Source: Kitasatospora phosalacinea
Lineage (GTDB): Bacteria > Actinomycetota > Actinomycetes > Streptomycetales > Streptomycetaceae
Assembly: GCF_000717185.1 (NCBI RefSeq)
Contig: NZ_JNYE01000062.1
Location: forward strand, 24,107-88,106
DNA length: 64,000 nt
Direction of reading: 5' to 3'
Positions 44,855-54,144 of the stretch are shown here, one piece after another. Numbering within the stretch: the stretch's first letter is position 1; every line of letters starts with the position of its first letter. The notes under the pieces are model-generated. The model searched no databases and was not told the DNA's origin. It saw only the letters and a list, made by a program, of their open reading frames with translations. The position numbers and the translations under genes were made by a program.

Positions 44855-46057
44855 TCAGCGCTGGCGCCGGGCGAGCAGCAGGGCGGCGGTCCCGGCCGTG
44901 AGCAGTGCGAAGGCGAGGGTGGCGGGCAGCCAGGGGATGTGGGTGCCGGTGTCGGGAAGGACGTGGTCGTGGTCGTGGTCGTGGGTGGGGCGGGGGCTGG
45001 GCGGTGTCGGCGTGGGCGTGGGCGTCGGGGACGGCGTGGGCGTGGGGGACGGAGAGGGAGACGGGGACGGGGCGGTGACGGTGACGTCGAGTTGGGCCCG
45101 GGTGGTGACGGTGGCGGCCTGGGCGAGGATGAGGCGCTGGGCGTCGGGCGGCTCGGGGGCGTCGGGGTTGGCGGGGGCGTAGACGAAGGCCCGGCCGATC
45201 GGGTTGCGGGCGACGCCGGTGGCGTGGATCCGGGCGGTTCCGGCCGCGGTGGGGCGCAGCCAGAACGGGGTGCCGACGGCCACGGTGGCACCGTCGGCGA
45301 TCGGCTGGGTGCCGGCGGAGTCGGCGAACAGTTCGCCGCCGGTGGTGGTGAGCGCGGCTTCGGTGGCGTCGCCCTGGAGGGTGTAGGGGCCCGCGAGTTG
45401 GCCGGTGGTCGCGCTGTCCGGTCCCTGGACGGTGAGGTCGGCGGCGGGTTCGGCCTGCGGGCCCTGGGCGATGACGCGGTTGACGATGGCCGAGGTCAGG
45501 GCGAAGCGGGGGTCGCCGGTGGCGAGCACGAAGCGGTCGGTGAAGAACCAGATGGCGGCCTGGACGGCGGCGGCGCGCTGGTTGTCGCTGGTCGCGGCGG
45601 CGGGTTCGGCGGTCGACGGGTAGTACTGGGCGAGGATGCGCATCACGTGGCCGAGGTGGGGGACGCCGGTGAGGGACCAGGTGCCAGGGTCGTAGGGGAG
45701 GCCGGTCTCGGTCGAGGTGTTGAGGTCGATGCAGTACAGCTCCAGTCGGCCGCCGGTGGTGCTGGTGCCGTAGATGACCCCGCCGAAGCCGGTGTCCACC
45801 GGCGTGTAGCCGTTGGTGCTGTAGCCGGGCGCCGGGTACCCGGCGAGCACGTCGAGCGAGGCGGGGCCCTCGAAGCCGCCGTAGTTCTGGCCGGGGCCGG
45901 TGGCGGCGTCGATCACCATCGCGACCCCGGAGCCCGAGACGGGGGCACCTGGCCCGCCGGGTGGTGTCCAGCGGGCGGACGCCGCCCCGGGGAAGAGACA
46001 CAGCGCCAGCAACGCTGTGATCAGGAGTACGGCAGAGCGAGTCACACGTGTGTACAC
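44855..46057 (-). CDS. Thioester-domain LPxTG surface adhesin
   Basis: A 400-residue cell-wall protein. A signal peptide ends near AASA. The thioester domain has Cys109 in LELYCIDLNTST and Gln166 in AAAVQAAIWFFTD, the pair that forms an internal Cys-Gln thioester able to bond covalently to host or surface amines. A second beta domain follows (GTPFWLRPTAAGTARIHATG). The stalk is Pro/Ser/Thr-rich and then HDHDHDH, LPDTG, a membrane helix and RRQR. GTG 46057 is used; GTG 46045 or nearby is possible. With the DUF11 protein it is one of two sortase substrates in the window. Confidence 0.88.
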   Translation of the reverse strand: MYTRVTRSAVLLITALLALCLFPGAASARWTPPGGPGAPVSGSGVAMVIDAATGPGQNYGGFEGPASLDVLAGYPAPGYSTNGYTPVDTGFGGVIYGTSTTGGRLELYCIDLNTSTETGLPYDPGTWSLTGVPHLGHVMRILAQYYPSTAEPAAATSDNQRAAAVQAAIWFFTDRFVLATGDPRFALTSAIVNRVIAQGPQAEPAADLTVQGPDSATTGQLAGPYTLQGDATEAALTTTGGELFADSAGTQPIADGATVAVGTPFWLRPTAAGTARIHATGVARNPIGRAFVYAPANPDAPEPPDAQRLILAQAATVTTRAQLDVTVTAPSPSPSPSPTPTPSPTPTPTPTPPSPRPTHDHDHDHVLPDTGTHIPWLPATLAFALLTAGTAALLLARRQR

Positions 46058-46612
46058 GGAGCACCATTCCGGACGTTGGACAACAGCCGCCCCAACGTAG
46101 GCCGGTCCGGCGCCGCGACCGTCCCGCGCCGCTCCGCTCGGGGCGAATCCACCCGGCTGGAGCAGGCGTGCGGCGGCCGTTCGCCTGGTCGGCATCAACT
46201 CTCCTCGCAGACCGGAGCCTTGACCCGGGCGCGTCGGCTCCGGCGCGAGTGCGCGCGGGTGGTGCGCGGCGGCACCGGCGCCCGGGCAGGCCGGGCCCTT
46301 CCGCCGTGAACCGCCGGACGCCGAACGGGACGTCCTGCCGAAGCTCCTGCCGGACCCTGGCCCAGGGACGCACCACCGGGCGGCGCTGGACGGCGCGTTC
46401 CCCCCGGATGCTCGCGGCGGCCGCCCCGAGACCGTGTCCGCGCGCACGGTCCCCGGCGGCGGTACGGGTCCGCCCGGGCCGCGTGGGCCCCGCACCGGGG
46501 TGGCGCCGGGGCGGTGCGGGCGCGTGCGCCACCTGCCGGGCCCCTCGGTGTCCCCGGCGGGCCGCTGGTGCGCCCGCTCCGGCGGGAGCAGAGGAGCCGT
46601 ACCCACCGTGGT
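46058..46612. other. Non-coding or decayed stretch
   Basis: About 550 bp without a convincing gene. The plus strand around 46310-46430 has coding-like bias (LPKLLPDPGPGTHHRAALDG) but no start or recognised family. Together with the PP2C-like tail next to it, this looks like degraded gene material. Confidence 0.3.
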
Positions 46613-46739
46613 CCGACGACCGCCGAACCGCCCGATCCAGGACCAGCAGCGCGGTGTCGTCGCCCTCCTCGGCGGCGCGCCGGGGGATCAGGCCGTTGCG
46701 CGGCAGGGACGCGGTGGTGCGGTCGCGCCGGGCTGCCGC
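46613..46739 (-). pseudogene. PP2C/SpoIIE phosphatase C-terminal fragment
   Basis: The minus strand encodes RDRTTASLPRNGLIPRRAAE followed by EGDDTALLVLDRAVRR. The EGDDTALLVLD run is the last strand of the PP2C/SpoIIE fold, carrying the metal-binding Asp. The rest of the gene is missing. Confidence 0.35.
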
Positions 46740-46755
46740 AGGGAGTGCCGCGGCC

Positions 46756-46794
46756 TTGACTCGCGGGAGGGGCGAATTTAGGTTACTCGCGAGT
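46756..46794 (+). promoter_or_regulatory. Promoter and palindrome of the acyl-CoA dehydrogenase gene
   Basis: TTGACT at 46756, exactly 17 bases, then TAGGTT. The 10-bp perfect palindrome ACTCGCGAGT (46785-46794) overlaps the expected transcription start, and GACTCGCG recurs within the -35 region. This is a typical place for a TetR-type fatty-acid repressor. Confidence 0.65.
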
Positions 46795-46834
46795 CGGCAA
46801 CCCGGCGCCGAGCTGCCCGATTGGACGCCCCACC

Positions 46835-48637
46835 TTGGACTCCCTGCTGCTGTCCCGCCGTGACCTGGACTTCCTGCTCCACGACTGGCTGGACGTCACC
46901 GCGCTGACGGCGCGCGAGCGCTACGCCGAGCACGACCGGGAGACCGTCGACGCGGTGCTCGACCTCAGTGCGGAGATCGCCGCCCGGCACTTCGCCCCGC
47001 ACAACAAGAAGAACGACGCCCGGGAACCGACGTTCGACGGCGAGCGGGTGCACGTCATCCCGGAGGTCGGGCGGGCGCTGCGGGTGTTCGCCGACTCGGG
47101 GCTGGCCGGTGCGGCGATGGGCCGGGCGGTGGGCGGGCAGCAGTTGCCGCAGGTGGTGGCCAACGCCTGCATGGCCTGGTTCCAGGCCGCGAACGTCGGC
47201 ACCGCGGCGTACCCGTTCCTGACCGTGGCCAACGCCAACCTGCTGCTGGCGCACGGCAGTGCGGAGCAGGTCGACACGTACGTGCGGCCCATGGTGGAGG
47301 GCCGGTTCTTCGGCACCATGTGCCTCTCGGAGCCGCAGGCGGGCTCCTCGCTGGCCGACATCACCACCCGCGCGGTACCGCAGCCGGACGGCACCCACCG
47401 GATTACCGGCACCAAGATGTGGATCTCCGCCGGTGACCACGAGCTGAGCGAGAACATCGTCCACCTGGTGCTCGCGAAGATCCCCGGCGGGCCCGCGGGC
47501 GTGAAGGGGATCTCGCTCTTCGTCGTTCCCAAGTACCTGGTGGCGCCGGACGGTTCGCTCGGCGAGCGCAACGACGTGGTGCCGGCGGGCCTCAACCACA
47601 AGATGGGGTACCGGGGGACGGCCAACACGGTGCTCAACTTCGGCGAGGGGCGGCACACCCCCGGGGGCGCGCCGGGCGCGGTCGGCTTCCTGGTGGGCGA
47701 GCCGCACCAGGGCCTGGCGTACATGTTCCACATGATGAACGAGGCCCGGATCGGCGTCGGCCTGGGCGCCGCCGCGCTCGGCTACACCGGCTACCTGCAC
47801 GCCCTGGACTACGCCCGCACCCGCACCCAGGGCCGCCCGCCCACCGGCAAGGACCCGGCCGCGGCGCAGGTGCCGATCATCGAGCACGCCGACGTCAAGC
47901 GGATGCTGCTGGCGCAGAAGAGCTACGTCGAGGGCGGCCTCGCGCTGGGCCTGTACTGCAGCCGCCTGCTGGACGAGGAGCGCACCGCCGAGGACGCGGA
48001 CGGGCGGGCCCGGGCCCGGCTGCTGCTGGACGTGCTGACCCCGATCGCCAAGAGCTGGCCCGCGCAGTGGTGCCTGGCCGCCAACGACCTGGCCATCCAG
48101 GTCCACGGCGGCTACGGCTACACCCGCGAGTACGACGTCGAGCAGTTCTACCGCGACAACCGGCTCAACCCCATCCACGAGGGCACCCACGGCATCCAGG
48201 GCCTCGACCTGCTCGGCCGCAAGGTCGTCATGGGCAGTGGCGCGGGCCTGCGGCTGCTGCTGGAGACCATCGGCGCCACCGTCCGCCGCGCCACCGCCCT
48301 CGGCGGCGAAGCCGCCGCGCTGGCCGCCCGGTTGGCCGCGGCCGCCGACCGGGTCGGGGACACCACGGCCGCGCTGTGGGCGGGCGGCGACCCGGACACC
48401 GCGCTGGCCAACGCCTCCGTCTACCTGGAGGCGGTCGGGCACGTGGTGCTGGCCTGGATCTGGCTGGAGCAGTTCCTCGCCCTCCCCGACGACCGGGGCG
48501 GGGACGGCTTCCACGAGGGCAAGCGCCAGGCCGTCCGCTACTTCTTCCGCGTCGAACTCCCCCGCACCGGGCCGCAGTTCGACCTGCTGACCGCCCTGGA
48601 CCGCACGGCCGCCGACACCCGCCCCGACTGGTTCTGA
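46835..48637 (+). CDS. Acyl-CoA dehydrogenase (FadE5-type, about 600 residues)
   Basis: A 600-residue FAD enzyme for the first step of fatty-acid beta-oxidation. The FAD/substrate region has [20 protein letters not shown] and [14 protein letters not shown]. The C-terminal helical domain has [20 protein letters not shown] and [20 protein letters not shown], where the Glu is the expected catalytic base. An extra C-terminal helical domain makes it longer than ordinary members, as in FadE5-like enzymes. The start is TTG 46835, supported by homology beginning there; the ribosome site is poor. Confidence 0.93.
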   Translation: MDSLLLSRRDLDFLLHDWLDVTALTARERYAEHDRETVDAVLDLSAEIAARHFAPHNKKNDAREPTFDGERVHVIPEVGRALRVFADSGLAGAAMGRAVGGQQLPQVVANACMAWFQAANVGTAAYPFLTVANANLLLAHGSAEQVDTYVRPMVEGRFFGTMCLSEPQAGSSLADITTRAVPQPDGTHRITGTKMWISAGDHELSENIVHLVLAKIPGGPAGVKGISLFVVPKYLVAPDGSLGERNDVVPAGLNHKMGYRGTANTVLNFGEGRHTPGGAPGAVGFLVGEPHQGLAYMFHMMNEARIGVGLGAAALGYTGYLHALDYARTRTQGRPPTGKDPAAAQVPIIEHADVKRMLLAQKSYVEGGLALGLYCSRLLDEERTAEDADGRARARLLLDVLTPIAKSWPAQWCLAANDLAIQVHGGYGYTREYDVEQFYRDNRLNPIHEGTHGIQGLDLLGRKVVMGSGAGLRLLLETIGATVRRATALGGEAAALAARLAAAADRVGDTTAALWAGGDPDTALANASVYLEAVGHVVLAWIWLEQFLALPDDRGGDGFHEGKRQAVRYFFRVELPRTGPQFDLLTALDRTAADTRPDWF

Positions 48638-48680
48638 CCACCTGCACCGCACCGTACCGGTCGGCACGGGACCGGCCAGC

Positions 48681-48710
48681 GCCGTACCGGTCAGCGCCGT
48701 ACCGGTCAGC
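48681..48710. repeat. Two 15-bp tandem units with a partial third
   Basis: GCCGTACCGGTCAGC twice, with a degenerate copy from about 48650. It covers the stop of the minus-strand DHFR-family gene. Confidence 0.8.
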
Positions 48711-49269
48711 GCAGGACGCGGTAGCGGTGGTGGACGACGCGGGGGCCGAGCGGGCGGGTCTCGACGAGTTCGAGGTCGACGCGGCGGTCGCGGCGGGGGA
48801 AGAAGGGGGTGCCGCCGCCGAGCAGCACGGGGTAGACCCGCAGCCGGTACTCGTCGATCAGGTCGGCGGCGGCCGCCTCGGCGGCGAGGGTGGCGCCGCC
48901 GATCGCGATGTCGCCCCCGCCCGGTTCGGCGCGCAGGCGTTCGATCTCCTGGGCGAGGCTGCCGGAGGCCAGGCGGGCGTTGCCCTCGACCGTCGACAGG
49001 GTGGTGGAGAAGACCACCTTGGGGAGCGCCCGCCAGAGCGCGGCGAACTCGCCGGTCGGGAAGGCGAGCGAGGGGTTCTGGTCGACGCCCTCCCAGTAGA
49101 GCATCGTCTCGTACAGCCGCCGCCCCATCAGGTGGACGCCCGCCCCCCGCACCTCGTCGGTGGCGAGGCGGAAGGTCTCCTCGTCGGGGAACCCCCAGTC
49201 CAGGCCGCCGTCCGGTCCGGTGACGTAGCCGTCGGTCGAGACGCTCATCGAATAGGTGACGCTGCGCAT
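48706..49269 (-). CDS. Dihydrofolate reductase family protein (RibD C-terminal type)
   Basis: A 187-residue NADPH-binding reductase fold: VTYSMSVSTDGYVTGPDGGL, GVHLMGRRLYETMLYWEG, FSTTLSTVEGNARLASGSL and IGGATLAAEAAAADLIDEYR then YPVLLGGGTPFF. These match the RibD C-terminal/DHFR-like family common in actinobacteria. Its real substrate is usually unknown. It is a monocistronic gene. Confidence 0.88.
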   Translation of the reverse strand: MRSVTYSMSVSTDGYVTGPDGGLDWGFPDEETFRLATDEVRGAGVHLMGRRLYETMLYWEGVDQNPSLAFPTGEFAALWRALPKVVFSTTLSTVEGNARLASGSLAQEIERLRAEPGGGDIAIGGATLAAEAAAADLIDEYRLRVYPVLLGGGTPFFPRRDRRVDLELVETRPLGPRVVHHRYRVLR

Positions 49270-49363
49270 CGGTTCCTCCGTAGGGTGTCGGCTCCGACGG
49301 TACCGCCGGGGTGGCGCCGAGGAGGGGACCGGACGGCGGGACGGCAGGAACGGCGGGGCGCGG

Positions 49364-50533
49364 TCAGCCGAAGAGGCGGGACAGGGCGAGGGCGGCCGCG
49401 CCCTGGGGGACGGCGAGGGCGGTGGCGCGGGTGAGGGTGACGTGCTGCCAGTGCGGGTCGGGGAGGCGGGCGGCGAGGGCGGTGCGGATGGCGGCCTCGT
49501 AGGGTTCGGGGTCGCCGAGCAGGGTGGCGCCGCCGAGGACGACCTCTTCGACGTCGAGGAGGCGGACCAGGTTGGCGACGCCGAGGGCGAGGGCGGCGGC
49601 GGCCCGGTCGGTGCGGCCGGTGCGCAGGGCGGCGAGGCAGAGGGCTTCGAGGCAGCCGCGGGCGCCGCAGGCGCAGGGCGGGCCGTCCGGGTCGAGGCAC
49701 TGGTGGCCGAACTCGCCCGCGTTGGTGCGGGCGCCGCGCTGGACCCGTCCGCCGAGGACGAGACCGGCGCCGACGCCGTCGCCGAGGTAGACGAAGGCGC
49801 GGTGGTCGGGGCCGGGGCGGCTGAGGACGCCCGCGGTGGTGTTCTTCTCGACCAGGACCGGGAGCCCGGTGCGGTCCTGGACGGCTTCGCGCAGGTGGAG
49901 GCCGTGCCAGCGGGGCATGCCGGTGACCTGGTGGAGGATGCCGTCGCGGGTGTCGAGCGGACCGGGGCAGGCCAGGCCGAGGCCGAGGACGCGGCCCCCG
50001 CCGGTGTCCGCGGTGAGTTCGCGGACCATGGCGGCCAGGCGGTCCAGGATCGGGCCTGGCTCGCCGTCCGGGTCGATCGGCGTGCGGGCCCGGACGACGA
50101 CGGCGCCGGTCAGGTCGGTGCGGAGCAGGTGGAGCTCGCGGCGGCCGATCTCCGCACCGAGGGCGGAGCGGGCGTCCGGGACGAGCCGGAGCAGGGTGCG
50201 GGGCTTGCCGCTGCGGCCCGCGACGTGGCTGCGGCCCGCCTCGGTGAGCAGGCCGTCGGCGAGCAGGCGGGCGGTGATCTTGCTGATGGCCTGGGCGGTG
50301 AGGCCGGTGCGGACGGCCAGTTCGACCCGGCTGGTGCCGTCCCCGGCGGCGCGGACGGCGCGCAGCACGGCGGCGTCGTTGCGGTCGCGGAGCAGGGCGA
50401 GGTTGAGGGCGCCGGGCGCGGAGGACTGGCTGGGGGCGTCGGGCGAGGGGGCGGGGGCTGGAGCTGGAGCTGAGGTTCCGGGCGGGGCTGGGGTTCCGGG
50501 CGGGGCGGGCGGGGCGGGCGGGTCGGTGGTCAC
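49364..50533 (-). CDS. ROK-family transcriptional regulator
   Basis: A 389-residue regulator. A Pro/Ala-rich leader of about 40 residues precedes a MarR-like winged helix (LLRDRNDAAVLRAVRAAGDG, RTGLTAQAISKITARLLADG). The ROK sugar domain follows, with zinc motif CACGARGCLEALC, GLGLACPGPLD and VYLGDGVGAGLVLGG. The ATP site is poorly kept, as in regulators. It is divergent from a sugar dehydrogenase-like gene at 50587 with only 53 bp between, so it very likely controls that pair in response to a sugar. Confidence 0.9.
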   Translation of the reverse strand: MTTDPPAPPAPPGTPAPPGTSAPAPAPAPSPDAPSQSSAPGALNLALLRDRNDAAVLRAVRAAGDGTSRVELAVRTGLTAQAISKITARLLADGLLTEAGRSHVAGRSGKPRTLLRLVPDARSALGAEIGRRELHLLRTDLTGAVVVRARTPIDPDGEPGPILDRLAAMVRELTADTGGGRVLGLGLACPGPLDTRDGILHQVTGMPRWHGLHLREAVQDRTGLPVLVEKNTTAGVLSRPGPDHRAFVYLGDGVGAGLVLGGRVQRGARTNAGEFGHQCLDPDGPPCACGARGCLEALCLAALRTGRTDRAAAALALGVANLVRLLDVEEVVLGGATLLGDPEPYEAAIRTALAARLPDPHWQHVTLTRATALAVPQGAAALALSRLFG

Positions 50534-50586
50534 CTGTCGATTATGGGAGCTTGCCGGTTAGTCCACACTGTTGTTTAACTTGGCGC
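50534..50586. promoter_or_regulatory. Short divergent promoter with inverted repeat
   Basis: This AT-richer 53 bp contains GTTAGTCC and GTTGTTTAAC arms around CACACT, an imperfect inverted repeat. It is a good candidate operator for the ROK regulator, acting on both genes. Confidence 0.45.
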
Positions 50587-51648
50587 ATGGACTCCTCGCC
50601 CCTCAACGTGGGACTCGTCGGCTACGGCCTCGCCGGTGCCGTCTTCCACGCGCCCCTGATCAGCACCACCCCGGGCCTGCGCCTGGCGGCCGTGGTGACC
50701 GCCGACCCGGAGCGCCGGGCCCGGGCGGCCCGCGAGCACCCGCGGGCCGCCCTGTTCGCGGACGCCGACGCGCTGCTGGCCGCCGCGCCCGAGCTGGGCC
50801 TGGACCTGCTGGTGGTCGCCTCCCCCAACCGCACCCACGTCCCGCTGGCCACCGCCGCGCTGGAGGCCGGGCTGCCGGTCGTGGTCGACAAGCCGCTCGC
50901 CGCCACCGCCGCCGAGGGCGAACGGCTGGTCGCCCTGGCCCGGGAGCGGGGACTGCTGCTCAGCGTCTTCCAGAACCGGCGCTGGGACGGCGACTTCCGC
51001 ACCGTCCGGCAGCTGCTCGACTCGGGCCGGCTCGGCCGGGTCAACCGGTTCGAGTCCCGCTTCGAGCGCTGGCGGCCCGAACTCACCGGCGCCTGGCGGG
51101 AGTCGGGCGAACCGGCCGCGGCCGGCGGCCTGCTCTACGACCTCGGCGCGCACCTGGTCGACCAGGCACTGGTCCTGTTCGGCCCGGCCGAGCGGGTCTA
51201 CGCCGAACTGGACGCGCGCCGCACCGGCGCCGCCACCGACGACGACAGCTTCGTCGCCCTCACCCACGCCGACGGCACCCGCTCGCACCTGTGGATGAGC
51301 GCGACCGCGGGCGACCTCGGCCCGCGCTTCCGCGTCCTGGGCTCGCGCGGCGCGTACGTCGTCCACGGCCTGGACGGCCAGGAGGACGCGCTGCGCGCGG
51401 GCCGCACCCCCGCCGACCCGGGCTGGGGCGTCCTCCCGCCCGAGCAGTGGGGCTCGCTGCGGGCCGGGGACGCCGCCGAGGCGGTGCCGACCCTGCCCGG
51501 CGGCTACCAGGAGTACTACGCGGGCCTGGCCGAGGCGCTGCACGGCCGCGGACCCGCCCCGGTCGACGCGGGCGACGCCGTCGCGGTGCTGCGCGTGCTG
51601 GAGGCGGCGCAGCGCTCCTCCCGCACCGGCGAGGTGGTGGCGCCGTGA
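50587..51648 (+). CDS. Gfo/Idh/MocA-family oxidoreductase
   Basis: A 353-residue NAD(P)-dependent sugar or inositol dehydrogenase-like protein. The nucleotide motif is NVGLVGYGLAGAVFHAPLI. The family EKP-type motif appears as VVVDKPLAATAAEGERLV, and the C-terminal sheet has GGLLYDLGAHLVDQALVLFG with the catalytic His. ATG 50587 starts directly at the fold. It is coupled to the UPF0303 gene by a GTGA overlap and probably controlled by the divergent ROK regulator. Confidence 0.9.
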   Translation: MDSSPLNVGLVGYGLAGAVFHAPLISTTPGLRLAAVVTADPERRARAAREHPRAALFADADALLAAAPELGLDLLVVASPNRTHVPLATAALEAGLPVVVDKPLAATAAEGERLVALARERGLLLSVFQNRRWDGDFRTVRQLLDSGRLGRVNRFESRFERWRPELTGAWRESGEPAAAGGLLYDLGAHLVDQALVLFGPAERVYAELDARRTGAATDDDSFVALTHADGTRSHLWMSATAGDLGPRFRVLGSRGAYVVHGLDGQEDALRAGRTPADPGWGVLPPEQWGSLRAGDAAEAVPTLPGGYQEYYAGLAEALHGRGPAPVDAGDAVAVLRVLEAAQRSSRTGEVVAP

Positions 51649-52097
51649 GCCTGGGCATCCCCGAACTGGAGCGCCAGCACCGGGAGTTGCAGCTCCCCGC
51701 GGCCGGTCTGGCGGAGACCTGGCGGCTCGGCTCGCTGATCGTCGCCACCGCCCTGGAACGGAGCCTCCCGGTCGCGGTCGACATCCGCCGCGGCGAGCAG
51801 CTCGCCTTCCACGCCGCACTGCCCGGCACCAGCGCCGACAACGACGACTGGATCCGCCGCAAGGCGGCCGTGGTCCGCCGCTTCGGCGAGGCCTCCTACC
51901 TGGTGGGCGAGCGCCACCGGGCCAAGGGCCGCACCTTCGACCTCGACCCCGCACGGTACGCCGCGCACGGCGGCTCCTTCCCACTACTGGTGCGGGGCAC
52001 CGGCATGGTGGGGACGGTCACCGTCTCCGGCCTGCCGCAACTGGAGGACCACCTGCTGGTCACCGAGTGCCTGGCCCGGTACCTGGCGGAGCAGTAG
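51645..52097 (+). CDS. UPF0303 / haem-degrading-domain-like protein
   Basis: A 150-residue soluble protein with LPVAVDIRRGEQLAFHAALP, GTSADNDDWIRRKAAVVRRF and GGSFPLLVRGTGMVGTVTVS. This is the UPF0303 (DUF336/HbpS-fold) family. GTG 51645 overlaps the stop of the Gfo/Idh/MocA gene. Members are commonly found beside such dehydrogenases; the function is not known. Confidence 0.82.
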   Translation: MSLGIPELERQHRELQLPAAGLAETWRLGSLIVATALERSLPVAVDIRRGEQLAFHAALPGTSADNDDWIRRKAAVVRRFGEASYLVGERHRAKGRTFDLDPARYAAHGGSFPLLVRGTGMVGTVTVSGLPQLEDHLLVTECLARYLAEQ

Positions 52098-52111
52098 GGC
52101 AGCAGGACGGC

Positions 52112-52312
52112 ACCGCGGCAAGGGAGCACGGCACGTCGACCGGAGCCGGGCCCGATCGGGCAAGCACACCGGCGGCCCGGCTCACGACAGCCGCCCGGGC
52201 GGCCCGAAGACAGCTAGGCACCCGCGCCCGACGCACCGCGGCAAGGGAGCACGGCACGCGGGCCGGGGACGGGCCCGATCGGGCAAGTGCGCCGGTGGCC
52301 GGGCCGACGACG
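52112..52312. repeat. Imperfect duplication of a ~75-bp element
   Basis: CACCGCGGCAAGGGAGCACG starts at 52112 and again at 52234, and both copies continue to GGGCCCGATCGGGCAAG and a GC-rich tail. Each copy contains the palindrome CCCGATCGGG. The region 52098-52398 has no gene that I can support. It could be an RNA-structure or binding element, or the residue of a duplication. Confidence 0.7.
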
Positions 52313-52398
52313 GCGGGCCGGGGGCGGCTGCGCGGCCGCTTCGGGCCCCGCGGGCGCGTAGCATCGGGCGGTCGCCGCCGCCCCGAGGAGGAACCGTG

Positions 52399-53427
52399 AT
52401 GCGCCTCGACCTCTCCGCTGCCGCCCTGCCCGCCGTCTCGCCCGGACTGGCCCGGCTGGCCGAGGAGTCCGGGGCCGATCGGATCAGCCTGGCGGAGACC
52501 TCGCACGACCCGTTCCTGCAACTGGCCCGGGCCGCCGACCGGACCTCCCGGATCGAGCTGGCCACGGGCGTGGCGGTGGCGTTCGCCCGGACGCCGATGG
52601 TGCTGGCGTACCAGGCCTGGGGGTTGCACGAGAGTTCCGGCGGGCGGGCCGCGATCGGGCTGGGCACCCAGGTCAAGCCGCACGTGGTGCGCCGCTTCGG
52701 CATGCCGTGGGACCGGCCGGCCGCGCGGATGCGGGAGTACGTGGCGGCGGTGCGGGCGATCTGGCACAGCTGGCAGAGCGGTGAACGGCTGGCGTTCCGC
52801 GGCGAGTTCTACCGGCACACCCTGATGACGCCGGTGTTCGCGCCCGACCCGCTGCCGTACGGGCCGCCGCCGCTGCTGCTGGCCGGGGTCGGGCCGCTGA
52901 TGACGGCCGCGGCGGGAGCGGTCGCCGACGGGTTCCTGGCCCACCCGTTCTGCACGCCCCGGCACCTCGCCGAGCAGGTGCTGCCCGGCGTCCGCGCGGC
53001 CCGGGCCCGGGCGGAGGCCGACCGGGAGCCGTGGACGGCCCGCCCGTTCGAGGTGGTCGCCAACGTGCTGGTGGCCACCGGGCGGGACGAGGAGGAGTAC
53101 CGCACCAGCCTGCGCCTGGTCCGGGAGCGGATCGCCTTCTACGCCTCCACGCCCGCCTACCGCCCGGTCCTGGAGACCCACGGCTGGGGCGACCTCCAGG
53201 AGGAGCTGCACCGGCTCTCCACCCGCGGCCGCTGGCAGGAGATGGGCGAGGCCCTGGACGACACCGTCCTGTCCGCCTTCGCCGTCACCGGCCCGCCCGC
53301 CGAGGCCGCCCGCGAACTGCACCGCCGCTACGGCGCGCTGGCCGACCGCCTCTGCCTCTCCGGCCCGGACGGCACCGACCCCGCCGCCCTGCTGCGCGTC
53401 CTGGCGGAGGCCCGCGCGCTCGGCTGA
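52399..53427 (+). CDS. F420-dependent LLM-class oxidoreductase (TIGR03617-like)
   Basis: A 342-residue luciferase-like TIM barrel. GADRISLAETSHDPFLQLAR, IELATGVAVAFARTPMVLAY, GRAAIGLGTQVKPHVVRRFG and PPLLLAGVGPLMTAAAGAVA fit the F420-using branch of actinobacteria (TIGR03617 type). The substrate is unknown. ATG 52399 is preferred over GTG 52396 because AGGAGG is 7 bases before it. Confidence 0.88.
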   Translation: MRLDLSAAALPAVSPGLARLAEESGADRISLAETSHDPFLQLARAADRTSRIELATGVAVAFARTPMVLAYQAWGLHESSGGRAAIGLGTQVKPHVVRRFGMPWDRPAARMREYVAAVRAIWHSWQSGERLAFRGEFYRHTLMTPVFAPDPLPYGPPPLLLAGVGPLMTAAAGAVADGFLAHPFCTPRHLAEQVLPGVRAARARAEADREPWTARPFEVVANVLVATGRDEEEYRTSLRLVRERIAFYASTPAYRPVLETHGWGDLQEELHRLSTRGRWQEMGEALDDTVLSAFAVTGPPAEAARELHRRYGALADRLCLSGPDGTDPAALLRVLAEARALG

Positions 53428-53687
53428 CCCGCACGCTCGGCTGACCCGCGGGACGTGGCGTGGGGACCTCGGGGTGGGGGCCTCGGCGTGGGGGACGGCG
53501 TGGGGGCCTTCGCGGCCTCAAACGGCGGCGGTGATTCTCAGAGGATTCTCAGAGGATCAAGAGCTTGGCCCGCCCCCTGATGCTGCGTCAGAATTGTCGG
53601 AGTTCGCTCAACCAGGCGATATACCCCCCTGGCGCAGACAGCTCCCGCACCTGCCGAGAACCCGTCCCCACACCAGGAGTGCCCGTC

Positions 53688-54128
53688 ATGCTCGAAGACC
53701 TCTCGCGATTCGCCGACCGGGCCAGACCGACCGTGCTCGGTCTGGCCCGGATAGTCGTGTCGCTGCTGTTCGCCTGCCACGGCGCGGCGACCCTGTTCAA
53801 CGTCCTGGGCGGTGCCCACGGGAAGGCGCCGTCGGTCGGCGAGTGGCCCGGCTGGTGGGCCGCGCTGATCCAGCTGGTGGGCGGGGTGCTGGTGCTGGTC
53901 GGGGTCGCCACCCGGCCCGCGGCGCTGCTGTGCTCGGGCTCGATGGCGTACGCGTACTTCAGCGTGCACCAGGAGCACGCGCTGTGGCCGATCCAGAACG
54001 GCGGCGAGTCGGCCGCGATGTTCTGCTGGGCGTTCCTGCTGATCGCGGCCGTCGGTCCGGGCGGCCTCGCGCTGGGCAGCCTGCTGCGCCGGCCGTCGGA
54101 GCGGGCGGCGCAGCCCGCGGTGGCCTGA
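53688..54128 (+). CDS. DoxX-family membrane protein
   Basis: A 146-residue protein with four helices: VLGLARIVVSLLFACHGAAT, WWAALIQLVGGVLVLVGVA, RPAALLCSGSMAYAYFSV and AMFCWAFLLIAAVGPGG. This is the DoxX pattern; family members have been linked to thiosulfate oxidation or oxidative stress. ATG 53688 follows AGGAG. Upstream, GATTCTCAGAG occurs twice in tandem (about 53530), a possible regulator site. Two strong hairpins end the unit. Confidence 0.88.
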   Translation: MLEDLSRFADRARPTVLGLARIVVSLLFACHGAATLFNVLGGAHGKAPSVGEWPGWWAALIQLVGGVLVLVGVATRPAALLCSGSMAYAYFSVHQEHALWPIQNGGESAAMFCWAFLLIAAVGPGGLALGSLLRRPSERAAQPAVA

Positions 54129-54144
54129 CCGCGGCGGCCCGGCT

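Noticed and set aside
51040..51070. GGTTCGAGTCC, resembling a tRNA T-arm
   Set aside because: It lies in the middle of the Gfo/Idh/MocA gene (codons for NRFESRF), and no acceptor or anticodon arm can be formed around it.
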